Shown: positions 9,708 through 19,804 of the stretch, piece by piece
Layout: each line of letters begins with the position of its first letter
Position numbering within the stretch: the stretch's first letter is position 1
From: Chitinophagaceae bacterium
Lineage (GTDB): Bacteria; Bacteroidota; Bacteroidia; Chitinophagales; Chitinophagaceae
Assembly: GCA_023229465.1 (NCBI GenBank)
Contig: JALNZE010000008.1
Span: forward strand, 74,651-138,650
Direction: 5' to 3'
Length of the DNA stretch: 64,000 nt
Position numbers and translations under genes: made by a program
The notes under the pieces: generated by a model
Told to the model about the DNA's origin: nothing
Seen by the model: the letters and a program-made list of their open reading frames with translations, nothing else
Database searches by the model: none

Positions 9708-10757
9708 TTATTCACTTGACAACCGTGGTCCATATCGCAAGGAAAAGACAACCGCGGGAGTAATAGCAAAAATAGCAGCTACAGAAGCCCATTTAGGTTC
9801 AAGGGCCGACCATATTGCCAACGGCATAGACCATAAAAAACAATACAATAATATACCATAAGTAACTTTCGCATGGCTCTTTATAATTCTTGCTATATTT
9901 TGATAGGCATGGCTTCTATGAACTCCATACCATTTTTTAACAAGAAATATTCTCGAAATGTTAGTAGTAATAGTATCTGCAAAAAAGTAACTTAACGTCG
10001 TAATCCATGTCCACATACTTACCTGCTCAAGATAAACCGTTATCAGAACTGAACAGCCCACAACATATCCAAGAAATATACTACCCGAATCACCCATAAA
10101 TATACTGGCAGATGGCATGTTGAAGAAGGCAAAACCTAAACATGTTGCAGCAAGAAGAGAAAATGTAAGAATCAATACCATATCCCCTCCGGTTAAGGCA
10201 AGGACAATAATGATAGTAATTGATGCGAAAATAGATGCGCTGATTGCCAGACCGTCAATCCCATCTATAAAATTTAATGTGTTAATAGACCATATTGGTG
10301 TAAAAAGCCAAACTCCCGCCATAATTACAAATAAAAAAAAGTTTGTAGCTATTGGAACAGGAAATGGATGAAAACTAAAAAAAATAATAAAAAAATACAG
10401 TGAGATACAAAAGTGTAATAGAAGTTTTTTTAATGCTGTGATTTCGTAAATATCATCAACAAAACCGATTAAAGCCGCAGCGAAACCACCTAAACCGACT
10501 GATAGCATTAGCCAGGTGGGGTAAGCATTTAATAGCCATAAGCCGAAAATAAGAACGGGGAATAAGAAACCAAAAACAATACCTCCGCCTCTGGGAATAA
10601 TTTTATCATGAAGAGATCTGGAACTAATCTTCGCAATAATCCCCCGTTTGACAGCAAATTGCCGATAAAAATAAGTTATAACAGAGGTTGAAGTAACAAT
10701 AATAATAAATAATATAATTTTTGTATACAATTCTTGTAATAGAATAAAATTTTTCAT
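9708..10757 (-). CDS. WecA/WbpL-like undecaprenyl-phosphate sugar-1-phosphate transferase
   Basis: I start at ATG 10757 (MKNFILL, 349 residues). The frame extends upstream to 10826, but that would overlap the transferase gene by more than 50 bases and add a non-family N terminus. About ten membrane helices are visible. MraY/WecA signatures are FVDDIYEIT, NTLNFIDGIDGL (catalytic aspartates), FMGDSGSIFLGY and HRSHAYQN. The enzyme transfers a HexNAc-1-phosphate from UDP onto undecaprenyl phosphate in the inner membrane, the committed step of repeat-unit assembly. It is next to the WbuB-like transferase and the L-FucNAc genes, as in Pseudomonas and E. coli O-antigen loci. Confidence 0.88.
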   Translation of the reverse strand: MKNFILLQELYTKIILFIIIVTSTSVITYFYRQFAVKRGIIAKISSRSLHDKIIPRGGGIVFGFLFPVLIFGLWLLNAYPTWLMLSVGLGGFAAALIGFVDDIYEITALKKLLLHFCISLYFFIIFFSFHPFPVPIATNFFLFVIMAGVWLFTPIWSINTLNFIDGIDGLAISASIFASITIIIVLALTGGDMVLILTFSLLAATCLGFAFFNMPSASIFMGDSGSIFLGYVVGCSVLITVYLEQVSMWTWITTLSYFFADTITTNISRIFLVKKWYGVHRSHAYQNIARIIKSHAKVTYGILLYCFLWSMPLAIWSALEPKWASVAAIFAITPAVVFSLRYGPRLSSE

Positions 10758-10773
10758 TTTAAAAAATAATTTG

Positions 10774-12018
10774 TCAGCACTGAATACTATGATCAACCTT
10801 AATCCGCTGTTCCAAAATTTCAACAAGGCGGGAAGCCTGTTGTTTTATTTCGAAATTTTGGAGGAAATAACGTTTGCCCAATACACCCATTTGTATACGG
10901 TCTTCTTCAGACATGGCGTACAAAATTCTGACACAATTTGCAAGTGACAAGGAATCTTCAGCAGTACATGTAAGTCCAGCACCTGATTCAGTCACTATCC
11001 GTGCCCCCTCACCATTTATTGCAGCGATAATAGGACGACCAGCTGCCAGGTAGGATTGTATTTTGCCTGGTATTGTGCATGAAAAAATTTCTTCATTCTT
11101 TAGTGTCGCAACAAGTCCTGCTGAATGTTCAAATATTATCGGCATCGCACTCATTGGGAATCGCCCTGCCACTATTAGGTTGTTGAGTTTCAACTTATCT
11201 TTTTTCTCGTTTACCCAGTTCGACATACTGCCACTACCTACGAGTACAATCCTTACATTCGAAAGATCTTTTAAATAAGATGCGGCATTTACAAGAGTAT
11301 CTATAGATTGTGCAGTACCTATATTGCCTGTAAACACAATACAAAAATGAGATTTTAGTACTTCCAATAATTCTGAAGGTACGGAACTGTCATTTTTTTC
11401 ATCGTGTTTGGAAATGTCAACTGAATTTGCATAATACACCACCTTATCTGGGCTGGTAAGACAAGAAACAGGTACTAAGAAAGCTTTTGACTGGACCAGG
11501 ATAGTATCTGCACAATAATATGTCCATTTTACCAAAACTGCCACTAACCTTAAAATGAAGCGGTTCCGTATAAATCCTGTTGCCGCTAAACTCTCTGGCC
11601 ATAGATCAAGTATCCAAAGTGCCAAATGTGCTTTCTTAATCCATTTCAAAGGAAGCGCGGGAATAGCTACATTAGGCGAACCCGCAAAAACTAATATGGC
11701 ATCAAATTCATAACCTTTGAGTAAAAAAGGGAACCATCTTATTCCAGACCAAACAAATGAAAAATAATTTCTCAATAAATTCAAAGCACCACTTTTACCA
11801 CGTGGGCGCAATGGCACCCTAAAAAGCTCAATATCCCGGTCATAAATCTCCTTATTAATCCCACTTGAACGATATCCTTCAAAAATTTTACCATCGGGAT
11901 AATTAGGCTTACCTGTTACTACAACTATATCATGCCCCTGATCTCTTAGTGTACTTGCTAAATGGTTTATAGTAAAACTTTCAGGCCAGAAATATTGACT
12001 AACAATTAAAATTCTCAT
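10774..12018 (-). CDS. wbuB: Family 4 glycosyltransferase, WbuB-like (L-FucNAc transferase)
   Basis: The 414-residue GT-B protein begins ILIVSQYFWPESFTINHLA with VTGKPNYPDGKIF shortly after. This is the typical N terminus of WbuB-type enzymes, which transfer N-acetyl-L-fucosamine to the lipid-linked acceptor. The C-terminal donor site includes FTGNIGTAQS and GEGARIVTESGAGLTC. Its gene sits directly between the phosphoglycosyl transferase and the complete FnlA/B/C pathway that makes UDP-L-FucNAc. It therefore probably adds the second sugar of the repeat unit. The specific donor is inferred from family and context. Confidence 0.82.
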   Translation of the reverse strand: MRILIVSQYFWPESFTINHLASTLRDQGHDIVVVTGKPNYPDGKIFEGYRSSGINKEIYDRDIELFRVPLRPRGKSGALNLLRNYFSFVWSGIRWFPFLLKGYEFDAILVFAGSPNVAIPALPLKWIKKAHLALWILDLWPESLAATGFIRNRFILRLVAVLVKWTYYCADTILVQSKAFLVPVSCLTSPDKVVYYANSVDISKHDEKNDSSVPSELLEVLKSHFCIVFTGNIGTAQSIDTLVNAASYLKDLSNVRIVLVGSGSMSNWVNEKKDKLKLNNLIVAGRFPMSAMPIIFEHSAGLVATLKNEEIFSCTIPGKIQSYLAAGRPIIAAINGEGARIVTESGAGLTCTAEDSLSLANCVRILYAMSEEDRIQMGVLGKRYFLQNFEIKQQASRLVEILEQRIKVDHSIQC

Positions 12019-12174
12019 TAATTAGCTAAATTCAAAAGCGAAGTATAAATTTATTAAAAAAATAAATTGGCGCAAAAAAAACTTGTTTTTGGGAACCATC
12101 AACTGATTTAGATAGTTTTGAATTTTAGCCCTTTGATACTTTTCGCTAACCCTATTCCTGTAAAATGAATTTCT

Positions 12175-13311
12175 TTATTCAGACCACACTACCCTTTTCA
12201 CGTAGTTAGTATAGGAAAGGATAATTCTTACTACTTTATCTGCCACATCAGGCATTGAATAATCCTGCACAAGACGGAATGAACGTTCATTTCCTACATG
12301 CTGGTTTTCCAGTTGTATCAATCCCCTTAGGATTCGATCTGGATCAAGGCCAACCATCATTACTGCAGTTTCTTCCATCGCTTCCGGACGCTCATGTGCA
12401 TCCCTGATATTCAAAGCCCGAAAATTCAAGATAGATGATTCTTCGGAAATAGTTCCACTATCTGATAATACTGCAAAAGATTTCATTTGCAGGGCATTGT
12501 AATCATTGAAACCCAATGGTTTTAAAAACCGAATCCCAGGATGTACCTGTACCTTATTGGATTCAATTTTTTTCCTGGTACGGGGATGAGTGCTTACAAT
12601 AACAGGGAAGTTATATTTGTCAGCAATGAAATTGAGGCTTTTAATTAACCCATTAAAATTCTGTTCATTATTGATATTTTCTTCCCGATGCGAAGATACC
12701 ACAAAATATTTCTGCTCCGTTAAATTAAGGCGCGTTAACACATCAGAAGCAGAAATATCCGGCAGGTAATGCTGCAGAACCTCGAACATGGGAGACCCTG
12801 TTTTGATGATCCTGTCTGCAGGAATCCCTTCGCGTAAAAGATATTCACGCGCAATACTACTGTATGTGAGATTTATATCAGAAATATGATCAACAATTTT
12901 GCGGTTGGTTTCTTCCGGAACCCTTTGATCAAAACAGCGATTACCGGCTTCCATATGAAAAATGGGTATATGCCTTTTTTTGGCGGATAACGCACATAAG
13001 CAACTATTCGTATCGCCTAATATTAAAAAGGCATCTGGTTGCTTTTTTTCCAGTAACGGGTCTATCTTAATTAATATCTGCCCGATAGTTTCAATCGCCG
13101 TAGCACCTGCTGCATCCAGAAAATAATCTGGTTTACGGATCTTTAAGTCATCAAAAAAAATTTGGTTTAATTCATAATCGTAATTCTGCCCGGTATGAAC
13201 AAGGGTATGTTCAATTGCCTGCGATTCGTCAAGCTTGGCTATCACACGCGACAATCGAATGATTTCCGGCCTAGTGCCTACAATTGTCATTACCTTTAGT
13301 TTTGAAATCAT
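12175..13311 (-). CDS. fnlC: UDP-N-acetylglucosamine 2-epimerase family, FnlC/WbjD type
   Basis: The 378-residue protein has the WecB-fold motifs TIVGTRPEIIRLSR, HTGQNYDYELNQIF, LGDTNSCL, MEAGNRCFDQRVPEETNRK and DSGTISEES. The CFDQRVPEE form and its position after FnlB and FnlA mark it as the C-2 epimerase that gives UDP-L-FucNAc from the UDP-L-PneNAc-type intermediate, rather than the ManNAc-forming WecB. It is cytosolic. It follows fnlB by 53 bases, and the next gene is the WbuB-like transferase that would use the product. Confidence 0.88.
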   Translation of the reverse strand: MISKLKVMTIVGTRPEIIRLSRVIAKLDESQAIEHTLVHTGQNYDYELNQIFFDDLKIRKPDYFLDAAGATAIETIGQILIKIDPLLEKKQPDAFLILGDTNSCLCALSAKKRHIPIFHMEAGNRCFDQRVPEETNRKIVDHISDINLTYSSIAREYLLREGIPADRIIKTGSPMFEVLQHYLPDISASDVLTRLNLTEQKYFVVSSHREENINNEQNFNGLIKSLNFIADKYNFPVIVSTHPRTRKKIESNKVQVHPGIRFLKPLGFNDYNALQMKSFAVLSDSGTISEESSILNFRALNIRDAHERPEAMEETAVMMVGLDPDRILRGLIQLENQHVGNERSFRLVQDYSMPDVADKVVRIILSYTNYVKRVVWSE

Positions 13312-13364
13312 AAGCGATTATTTTAAAGATCATTTAGATTTAATGAAATGATAACCGGCTCAGA

Positions 13365-14483
13365 TCAAACCGTTTCGAAATACGTATCGGGATCCTCGCT
13401 ATTATAGAACTCATTTATCCAGAAAATAGTGTACAGTTCATCATTACCTATGTTTTTGATATTATGAGTATACCAGATCGGCATATCCACATAAGATGGT
13501 TCATCACCTGAAAGATAAAAATCCATCACTTCATCCGTACTAATTCTACGCAATTGTATTAAAGCTTTACCTTTAATTACGGCAAAGCGTTCTATTTTGC
13601 GGGTATGAAAATGATTTCCCCTGGTGGTGCCGGGGAAAGTTGTAGAAAAGGAAACCTGTCCGCCAATATTCAGACGGATAATCTCTGAGAAAGAACCTCT
13701 TACATCACTATAATTGGCAAATTTTATAGGATATCTTTTCTTTACATCAATGTAACTTCTAAATGTATTGAAAAGGTTTAATTCAAAAGTATTATTGATA
13801 GCCGGGATAATACCGCTCTGCAGATAATCAATTTTGTACCCTTCCAGCAATTTTAAAATTTCAGATACTTTTACTACAGATGTGTGCGGTACTTCATAAC
13901 TGAATACGGCTCTCTTTTCATTAATTACTCTGATCATTTCACCTACTAGTTCCCCAACATAAATCAGCTTCAATTCCCCATCCACATCAATTTTCGTAGC
14001 CTCTCCATTTGTAAGCTGGTGGCAAAAAGTAGCAACTACCGAATTGTAGTATGGATTTCCAAAAGACCCAAATACATTAGGGATAATCATGCCAGTAAAC
14101 GAACCATTATTGTCATTCGCCCAATCATTCAACAAAGCCCGTGCTTCTTTCTTCGATTTACCATACATATTATCTTTATCTTCCTGTGTAGAGGATGAAA
14201 AAATAATATGTGCTTTACTATTTGTTCTTTTAAAGGATGAAATCAGTTTTTTTGTCAAATCTACATTAGTGTTATAAATTACATCCGGTTCATTATGCCG
14301 GTTCACACCAGCCAAATGTACGATTACATCACATTTTGCAACAAAGGCATCAAGTATATCTTCCTTTTCAAAAAAAAAATTATTGAAACCAATTGTTTCG
14401 AATTTGCCGGGAAATAAGCCCAGCGTATTGAACAAATGTTTACCAATAAAGCCACTTTGCCCTGTAATTCCAATTTTTTTCAT
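13365..14483 (-). CDS. fnlB: FnlB/WbjC/CapF bifunctional 3-epimerase/reductase
   Basis: The 372-residue protein has two domains. The N-terminal SDR domain has the GITGQSGFIG nucleotide loop and a YGKSK active site. The C-terminal cupin, from about residue 245, has the metal site RGNHFHTRKIERF near 288-300. This fusion is the hallmark of CapF/WbjC, which epimerises C-3 and reduces C-4 of the keto intermediate in UDP-L-FucNAc synthesis. It lies between fnlA (37 bases upstream) and fnlC. The length matches the family. Confidence 0.92.
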   Translation of the reverse strand: MKKIGITGQSGFIGKHLFNTLGLFPGKFETIGFNNFFFEKEDILDAFVAKCDVIVHLAGVNRHNEPDVIYNTNVDLTKKLISSFKRTNSKAHIIFSSSTQEDKDNMYGKSKKEARALLNDWANDNNGSFTGMIIPNVFGSFGNPYYNSVVATFCHQLTNGEATKIDVDGELKLIYVGELVGEMIRVINEKRAVFSYEVPHTSVVKVSEILKLLEGYKIDYLQSGIIPAINNTFELNLFNTFRSYIDVKKRYPIKFANYSDVRGSFSEIIRLNIGGQVSFSTTFPGTTRGNHFHTRKIERFAVIKGKALIQLRRISTDEVMDFYLSGDEPSYVDMPIWYTHNIKNIGNDELYTIFWINEFYNSEDPDTYFETV

Positions 14484-14520
14484 AAATTTTCTATCAATAA
14501 CAGGCAGCTAATAATTTATT

Positions 14521-15579
14521 CTAATCCGGGTATTGTACCACATCCGGTTCTCCCAATATTTCTTTCCTTATCACAGGCAGTTTATACAGAAGTTTTTTCA
14601 TGCCTTCGATATCCAGCCTGATGGTATTATGAGAATGATATTCATCGAAGTTAGTAACGTCAGGTTCGCCCTCAGAAAAGTATTGGTCATAATTTAAATC
14701 CCTATTGTCAGCAGGAATACGATAATACCCTCCCATATCATGTGCTTTTACCATATCCTCCCGATTCACGAGTGTTTCATATAATTTTTCTCCATGTCGT
14801 GTGCCAATCACTTTGATCTCATTAGTTGCCTTATATAGATTGAGCATAGCTTCTGCCAGGGTTTTAATAGTGGCTGCAGGTGATTTTTGAATGAAAAGGT
14901 CCCCTTGTTTACCATGTTCAAAGGCATATAATACCAAGTCAACCGCATCTTCCAATGTCATCATGAACCTCGTCATATTGGGATCAGTTATTGTCACAGG
15001 CTTACCTGTTTTTATTTGTTCAATAAAAAGTGGAATAACCGAACCTCTCGATGCCATAACATTCCCATATCTGGTTCCACAAAAAATTGTTTTGGTATCA
15101 TCCAGGTTTCTGGATTTTGCAACCATCACTTTTTCCATCAGCGCTTTAGACATTCCCATTGCATTGATTGGATAGGCTGCCTTATCTGTACTCAGAACAA
15201 CTACCCTCTTCACTCCATATTTTTCAGCAGTAGATAAAACATTATCTGTACCGAGAATATTCGTTTTAACTGCTTCCAAAGGAAAGAATTCACAAGAAGG
15301 AACTTGCTTTAATGCGGCAGCATGAAAAATGAAATCAACTCCTTTAACGGCAGCCTCAACACTATCAAGATCACGTACATCGCCAATATAAAACTTCACT
15401 TTTGGGTTGTTCAATCTTTTACGCATATCATCCTGCTTTTTTTCATCCCGGCTGAATATACGGATCTGCTTCACCTTATCATCTTTCAGAAAACGCTGTA
15501 AAACGGCATTTCCAAACGACCCACTTCCTCCCGTAATTAAAACAACTTTATCACAAAAAAGGTTTTCAATATTTCCCAT
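14521..15579 (-). CDS. fnlA: FnlA/WbjB/CapE UDP-GlcNAc 4,6-dehydratase/5-epimerase
   Basis: The 352-residue extended SDR carries GGSGSFG at 17-23 and the unusual active-site segment STDKAAYPINAMGMSK at 130-145. In that segment methionine replaces the usual tyrosine of the YxxxK pair, as in the CapE/PseB class of inverting dehydratases. It catalyses the first step from UDP-GlcNAc to UDP-L-FucNAc. The C-terminal extension (HSHNTIRLDIEGMKKLL) is typical of CapE rather than PseB. It starts the fnlA-fnlB-fnlC-wbuB run; a possible -7 box lies about 100 bases upstream. Confidence 0.92.
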   Translation of the reverse strand: MGNIENLFCDKVVLITGGSGSFGNAVLQRFLKDDKVKQIRIFSRDEKKQDDMRKRLNNPKVKFYIGDVRDLDSVEAAVKGVDFIFHAAALKQVPSCEFFPLEAVKTNILGTDNVLSTAEKYGVKRVVVLSTDKAAYPINAMGMSKALMEKVMVAKSRNLDDTKTIFCGTRYGNVMASRGSVIPLFIEQIKTGKPVTITDPNMTRFMMTLEDAVDLVLYAFEHGKQGDLFIQKSPAATIKTLAEAMLNLYKATNEIKVIGTRHGEKLYETLVNREDMVKAHDMGGYYRIPADNRDLNYDQYFSEGEPDVTNFDEYHSHNTIRLDIEGMKKLLYKLPVIRKEILGEPDVVQYPD

Positions 15580-15681
15580 TTGTCAATTTGAAATAGTTTG
15601 AACAATTATATATAAATTCATTTGATTATATACCCCTCTTACGTTATTTAAACATGGTGGCATAGATAAATGAATATAGTT

Positions 15682-15689
15682 CAAATATA
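15682..15689 (-). promoter_or_regulatory. Candidate Bacteroidota -7 box upstream of fnlA
   Basis: The minus strand reads TATATTTG here, matching TAnnTTTG, about 100 bases upstream of the fnlA start and in the gap after the preceding glycosyltransferase. No good TTTG -33 element is found at the expected 19-21-base spacing, so this is a weak call. Confidence 0.3.
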
Positions 15690-15711
15690 AAAAGGAGGTA
15701 TTAAATTTCAT

Positions 15712-16692
15712 TTACAAGGCGTTTTCATAGGAACCGAGGTATTGAGCAGCAATTGATTCAAGTTTAAATCTTTCTATATTTTTAAAACCTTCCTGTATAA
15801 GAGTATCCCGCTTTAATGAATTTTGCATAAAATCAATTATTCCATTCCGGATATCAGTTATATTGAAAGGATCAACAAAAATCGCGCCTTTTCCCGCTAT
15901 TTCCAACATGGGGTCCAATTTACTGGTTAGAACAACTCTTCCTACAGATTGTGCTTCTACAATGGGCATTCCAAAACCTTCATATAAAGAAGGAAAAACC
16001 ACCAGATCTGATTTAACATACTCATCCAGCATTTCCTGATCACTGAGATGGCTCCCATGAGACCATGGAATATTTTCAGTAACCAGATAGTTTCTTGTTT
16101 CGTCCGGAACGATACCCACTATCCGATAATGCACATCCAGCCCATTCAGTGCCTGAGCCATTCTGAAAGTATTTTTGTTATGAGCAGAAGTAGCTACGTG
16201 TAAAATACGGAATGAGCTGGAAGGGATTACCTTTTGAAAGGGAACAAATTCTTTTCCAACAGGAACATAAATCGTACAAACCTTACTTGAATATTTTGAA
16301 TTACGTTCAAGAATCTCGTCACGAATTTTATCTGAAATAGTAATAACAACTTTCGATTTTGAAACAGGGTAATCGATCCATATCTTATGAAATATTTTAT
16401 GTTTCCATTTTGCCATCTTTCCAGGCATACCGAGATCTAAAACCGTTGTTACCAAAGGGGATGATATTGCAAATGACAAGTAATTGATATCACCCGTTAA
16501 ATGAACTACATCATCTTTGATATGCCTGGCCCAGTTTAAATTTGCCAATTTGTTTTTTATTCCTTCCGAAGAATTGGGACAGGTTAAAACCCTAAGATTA
16601 ACTTTAGTTGATAAAATGGGGTTCAGCTGTCCTAATATCCGGTCAACACTGTTTGGCCTATCAGACTTTCGTACAATTTGGGTAACATTCAT
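15712..16692 (-). CDS. Family 4 glycosyltransferase
   Basis: The 326-residue GT-B protein is shorter than most GT4 enzymes, mainly in the N-terminal acceptor domain. Donor-site motifs are LHVATSAHNKNTFRMAQAL and VVFPSLYEGFGMPIVEAQSV, the latter with the family's E-x7-E. It is cytosolic. It is separated from fnlA by 132 bases and from the Wzy-like gene by 509 bases, so it may belong to either transcript. The linkage it forms is unknown. Confidence 0.82.
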   Translation of the reverse strand: MNVTQIVRKSDRPNSVDRILGQLNPILSTKVNLRVLTCPNSSEGIKNKLANLNWARHIKDDVVHLTGDINYLSFAISSPLVTTVLDLGMPGKMAKWKHKIFHKIWIDYPVSKSKVVITISDKIRDEILERNSKYSSKVCTIYVPVGKEFVPFQKVIPSSSFRILHVATSAHNKNTFRMAQALNGLDVHYRIVGIVPDETRNYLVTENIPWSHGSHLSDQEMLDEYVKSDLVVFPSLYEGFGMPIVEAQSVGRVVLTSKLDPMLEIAGKGAIFVDPFNITDIRNGIIDFMQNSLKRDTLIQEGFKNIERFKLESIAAQYLGSYENAL

Positions 16693-17201
16693 TTGTATTC
16701 TTTGTTAATCTTTTAATATCACCTGACCAACCAATAAAACAACCCCCAGTATTCTATCTTAAAAGGATATTACTTATATCCCTGTTGCAAAATTTAGACC
16801 AGATACTCTGTAAAATAGGGATTGATGACCTTTGATACGAGCGATTGTGAAATAATATATGCAAACAGGAAATCAGAGCTATTCACCAAAAGAATTAAAT
16901 GCAATAAGTTACAAAAGAACGCAAGTAAGTAATTATATCGGGAAATAAACCATAAAAATAGTAAAAGTTCAGTTGGTAGAAAAGAATACTCAAAGAATAA
17001 ATAGTGAAATGCCAGTAAAAGAAAATGTTATGAAGCGATAAAATCACTCAGTTCAGATTAATAACTGGAACAATAATAATTATGCATAAAGTTTAATATA
17101 AATACTACCAAAAGAAAATCATCAGCGGTCAATGAAGGAAAATTATAGGGATTATTGAATTAAAATGACCTTCCTCAAATAAATATCAAAATACTGAAAA
17201 C
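16693..17201. other. 509-base AT-rich gap with no recognised gene
   Basis: Stop codons are frequent in all frames and no RNA gene or repeat is recognisable. It lies between the polymerase gene and a glycosyltransferase, both on the minus strand. It could be a degraded gene or a transcriptional break. Confidence 0.5.
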
Positions 17202-18608
17202 TTAAATGGGTTTCCTAACCATGATAGCATTTGAAAAATGTTCTAATAAAAACCCGATAATTCCACAAACAAGAAAAATTGAAATGATTTTTGGAAAAAC
17301 CTCAACAGGAAAATATTCGTCCAACCGAAGCCCCATATAGCATAGATTTAAACTGAATAATGCTTTACCAAGTGAGGTATAATATAGTTTTGCGGCATTC
17401 TGCAAACCAGCAATAAAACAACCAAATAGAAAAGAAGATATCAATCCGATGGCAAAACCTGAAGAAAGATATATCGCCGTAAAGAAGCCGGGGGTATCAG
17501 AATAAAGTACATTATCATTTGCGGTTAACCTGGCAAATTCATTTCCAGGAATGATTTTGGGCTTTGACCTCCAGAACAACCTGGGTATTAAAACCGGAAT
17601 ACCATATATAAAACCATACTCTTGGTAAACCAGGCCCTGATCAATGAAATAAAATGCTCTGGCATTCATATCCATCATATTCTTCCTGGACAATACTTTC
17701 GAGACAATATCCAAAATGATGTCGGGCTCAGAAACCAAAGCAGACAGATTCTGCTGAATTTCTGTAATATTGACATTCGATTTCGTTTCACGGTCGATCA
17801 TCCTGGTTGCTGTTACATATAATGAGACAAATGAAAAGAAAATAAACAACAGGAACCCGAAAATAAGTTTTTGTATTTTCGTTTTTAACAAAAGCCATAT
17901 CCCGATAAACAAGGGGATTAATCCGAACATGATCACTTCTTTCATTCCAGATTTGATACTCGTAGTAATCAATGGAAGGCACAATAGAATCGGGTAGAAT
18001 ATATTATTTAGAAAAGTATTTTTTGAATTACTGGCAAAAAGAAATAAACAAACGATAATAACATATGAATAATTAATGATGGGACCAATCAATCCGACTG
18101 TGCTATAGTAATTTGCAAAAAAAAGGGGGAAAACAAAATTCATGAACCCCAAAAAAAACAGTACGATTTTATAAACAGACTTTTTAACCATCCTGAGATC
18201 CAAAAGAGCAAAATTTGCAGACAAATGTCCACTAAAAAGTAACCAACCGGATATCATCAATGTGGCACAGGTTATAAAATAAAATTCAGCCTCAAAAATA
18301 TATTCAAAGGCATTATCGACTTCGATCTTATGTGGCCATACATCGAATGAATTACCAAAAAATAAAAAAAAAGTAAAAGAAACCAGGTGAAAAATGACTG
18401 AAGTGAAACAAAATATCCCCCCAAACGAAAGAATCTTTTGAGAAACAGTCGGTATTTTTTTAAAAATTCTGAATAAATAGAAAGCCCCGATTAAAGCCAA
18501 AAGACATAGAACGACAGTTTGAGGAAGTGAATATCTCAAAAGATATAACAGTGTAAAAACTGAATAATATAAAACAAGTGGTTTTAAAAAACTCCATGAA
18601 ATTTTCAT
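17202..18608 (-). CDS. Probable O-antigen/exopolysaccharide polymerase (Wzy-like)
   Basis: The 468-residue protein has about twelve hydrophobic segments with a larger periplasmic loop in the second half that contains RLFWRSKPKIIPGNEFARL. That arrangement is typical of Wzy/EpsG-type polymerases, which show little sequence conservation. It is the only polymerase candidate in the locus, so it probably joins flipped repeat units in the periplasm, with chain length set by the Wzz protein at 50.1 kb. Assignment rests on topology, loop position and context rather than a catalytic motif. Confidence 0.65.
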   Translation of the reverse strand: MKISWSFLKPLVLYYSVFTLLYLLRYSLPQTVVLCLLALIGAFYLFRIFKKIPTVSQKILSFGGIFCFTSVIFHLVSFTFFLFFGNSFDVWPHKIEVDNAFEYIFEAEFYFITCATLMISGWLLFSGHLSANFALLDLRMVKKSVYKIVLFFLGFMNFVFPLFFANYYSTVGLIGPIINYSYVIIVCLFLFASNSKNTFLNNIFYPILLCLPLITTSIKSGMKEVIMFGLIPLFIGIWLLLKTKIQKLIFGFLLFIFFSFVSLYVTATRMIDRETKSNVNITEIQQNLSALVSEPDIILDIVSKVLSRKNMMDMNARAFYFIDQGLVYQEYGFIYGIPVLIPRLFWRSKPKIIPGNEFARLTANDNVLYSDTPGFFTAIYLSSGFAIGLISSFLFGCFIAGLQNAAKLYYTSLGKALFSLNLCYMGLRLDEYFPVEVFPKIISIFLVCGIIGFLLEHFSNAIMVRKPI

Positions 18609-18634
18609 GCTTTGAATTTAAATTGACCGTTCAA

Positions 18635-19804
18635 CTAATGTACAAGATCCATTTCGGGTAAAATCTCATCCAATGCCCTTTTAATCCTGTGGGCATTGGA
18701 ATATCCTGAATTCTTACATTTTTTCAACCCCCGATAAGCAATTAAAACCCTTTCTTCTTCATGTTTCAGGTAATACACACATTTATTGAAAAGCTCTTCT
18801 TCGGAAGAAAAGTAGCTGGCTTCATACCCCTCACTGAAAAGCATTTCATGTTCAACACTCCGTTCAGCCAACATAAATCCTCCACTACCAGGTATTTCAA
18901 TACTTCTGGTAGTCTGTAAATCCCTATTCATCTTTCTCAGGAAACACAGATTGATTCTGAAATATGAGCAGGCCATGGCAAAGTCCTCACCATATAAAGG
19001 GTGAAAATGTAAAACCAGGTTTTTATGCGCTTTGGGAAATTTTTTCCAGTCGTTCCCAAATACATTCACTATCAACCCTTTCTCTGCCAAAAAGTATAAA
19101 TACATGGCCCTGTCATACTCATACGTTCCAATGAAACAAATATCATTGCCGTTCCAATCAGGCTTAGGTTGGAAATTTTCTATGGGGTGAAAAGTATCTG
19201 GATCATACCCATTATTTACAAAAAAGGCTTTGGGGGATCCCAATGCAAGCAACTCCTGAACATTATAGGATTTCGTAGTAATGAAACAATCATATTTAGA
19301 AAGTGACTTAAGAAAATTTGCGGACTGATTATGCCTTGCATTCATATCATCCGGAGAGAATCCTATGATCTTTATTTTGGGCCGAATAAGTCGTATACGG
19401 TCGAATGTTTCACTGTTCAACAAAATATTTTTTTCAATCCAGATCAGATCATACGGATTGCCGCTAATCTTTTCAATAAGCCGTACATTGTTTCTTTCAA
19501 TGTCAGGCAATAAAACTGGTATTCCTAAATTGAACAGTTTGTTACAGATACGATAAAACAGATTACTGAAATACCTGTTCGAATCTCCGGTAGTGTCAAG
19601 AAAATCTACTCTATATCCTATGTCTGTCAATGCTTTATATCGATGATTGGAAGTACTGTTCCCATTATAAACACTAACCATTCCAACAAACAGTATGGAA
19701 ATTTCTCTATTAATCAGGGGCATAGTTGAACGAAATATGAATATGCTTTTGTTAATCAGCCTGTGAAAAAAGGAGGGTAAGTGTTTTTTTACACTCCTCT
19801 TCAA
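18635..19804 (-). CDS. Glycosyltransferase, CgeB-like GT-B with Glyco_trans_1_2 end
   Basis: Up to 389 residues. The start at 19804 overlaps the next upstream gene by 53 bases. An internal ATG at 19723 (MPLINREISILFVG) would begin right at the first GT-B strand and remove the overlap, so the start is uncertain. The C-terminal part has FIGTYEYDRAMYLYFL, RSIEIPGSGGFMLAE and a following FSEGYEA segment, the characteristic PF13524 pattern. It is cytosolic. The sugar donor is unknown; several transferases of this locus lie around it. Confidence 0.75.
   Translation of the reverse strand: MKRSVKKHLPSFFHRLINKSIFIFRSTMPLINREISILFVGMVSVYNGNSTSNHRYKALTDIGYRVDFLDTTGDSNRYFSNLFYRICNKLFNLGIPVLLPDIERNNVRLIEKISGNPYDLIWIEKNILLNSETFDRIRLIRPKIKIIGFSPDDMNARHNQSANFLKSLSKYDCFITTKSYNVQELLALGSPKAFFVNNGYDPDTFHPIENFQPKPDWNGNDICFIGTYEYDRAMYLYFLAEKGLIVNVFGNDWKKFPKAHKNLVLHFHPLYGEDFAMACSYFRINLCFLRKMNRDLQTTRSIEIPGSGGFMLAERSVEHEMLFSEGYEASYFSSEEELFNKCVYYLKHEEERVLIAYRGLKKCKNSGYSNAHRIKRALDEILPEMDLVH

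Noticed and set aside
10758..10826. Upstream extension of the WecA-like gene
   Set aside because: It would overlap the WbuB-like gene by over 50 bases and add a non-hydrophobic N terminus unlike the family; ATG 10757 fits better.
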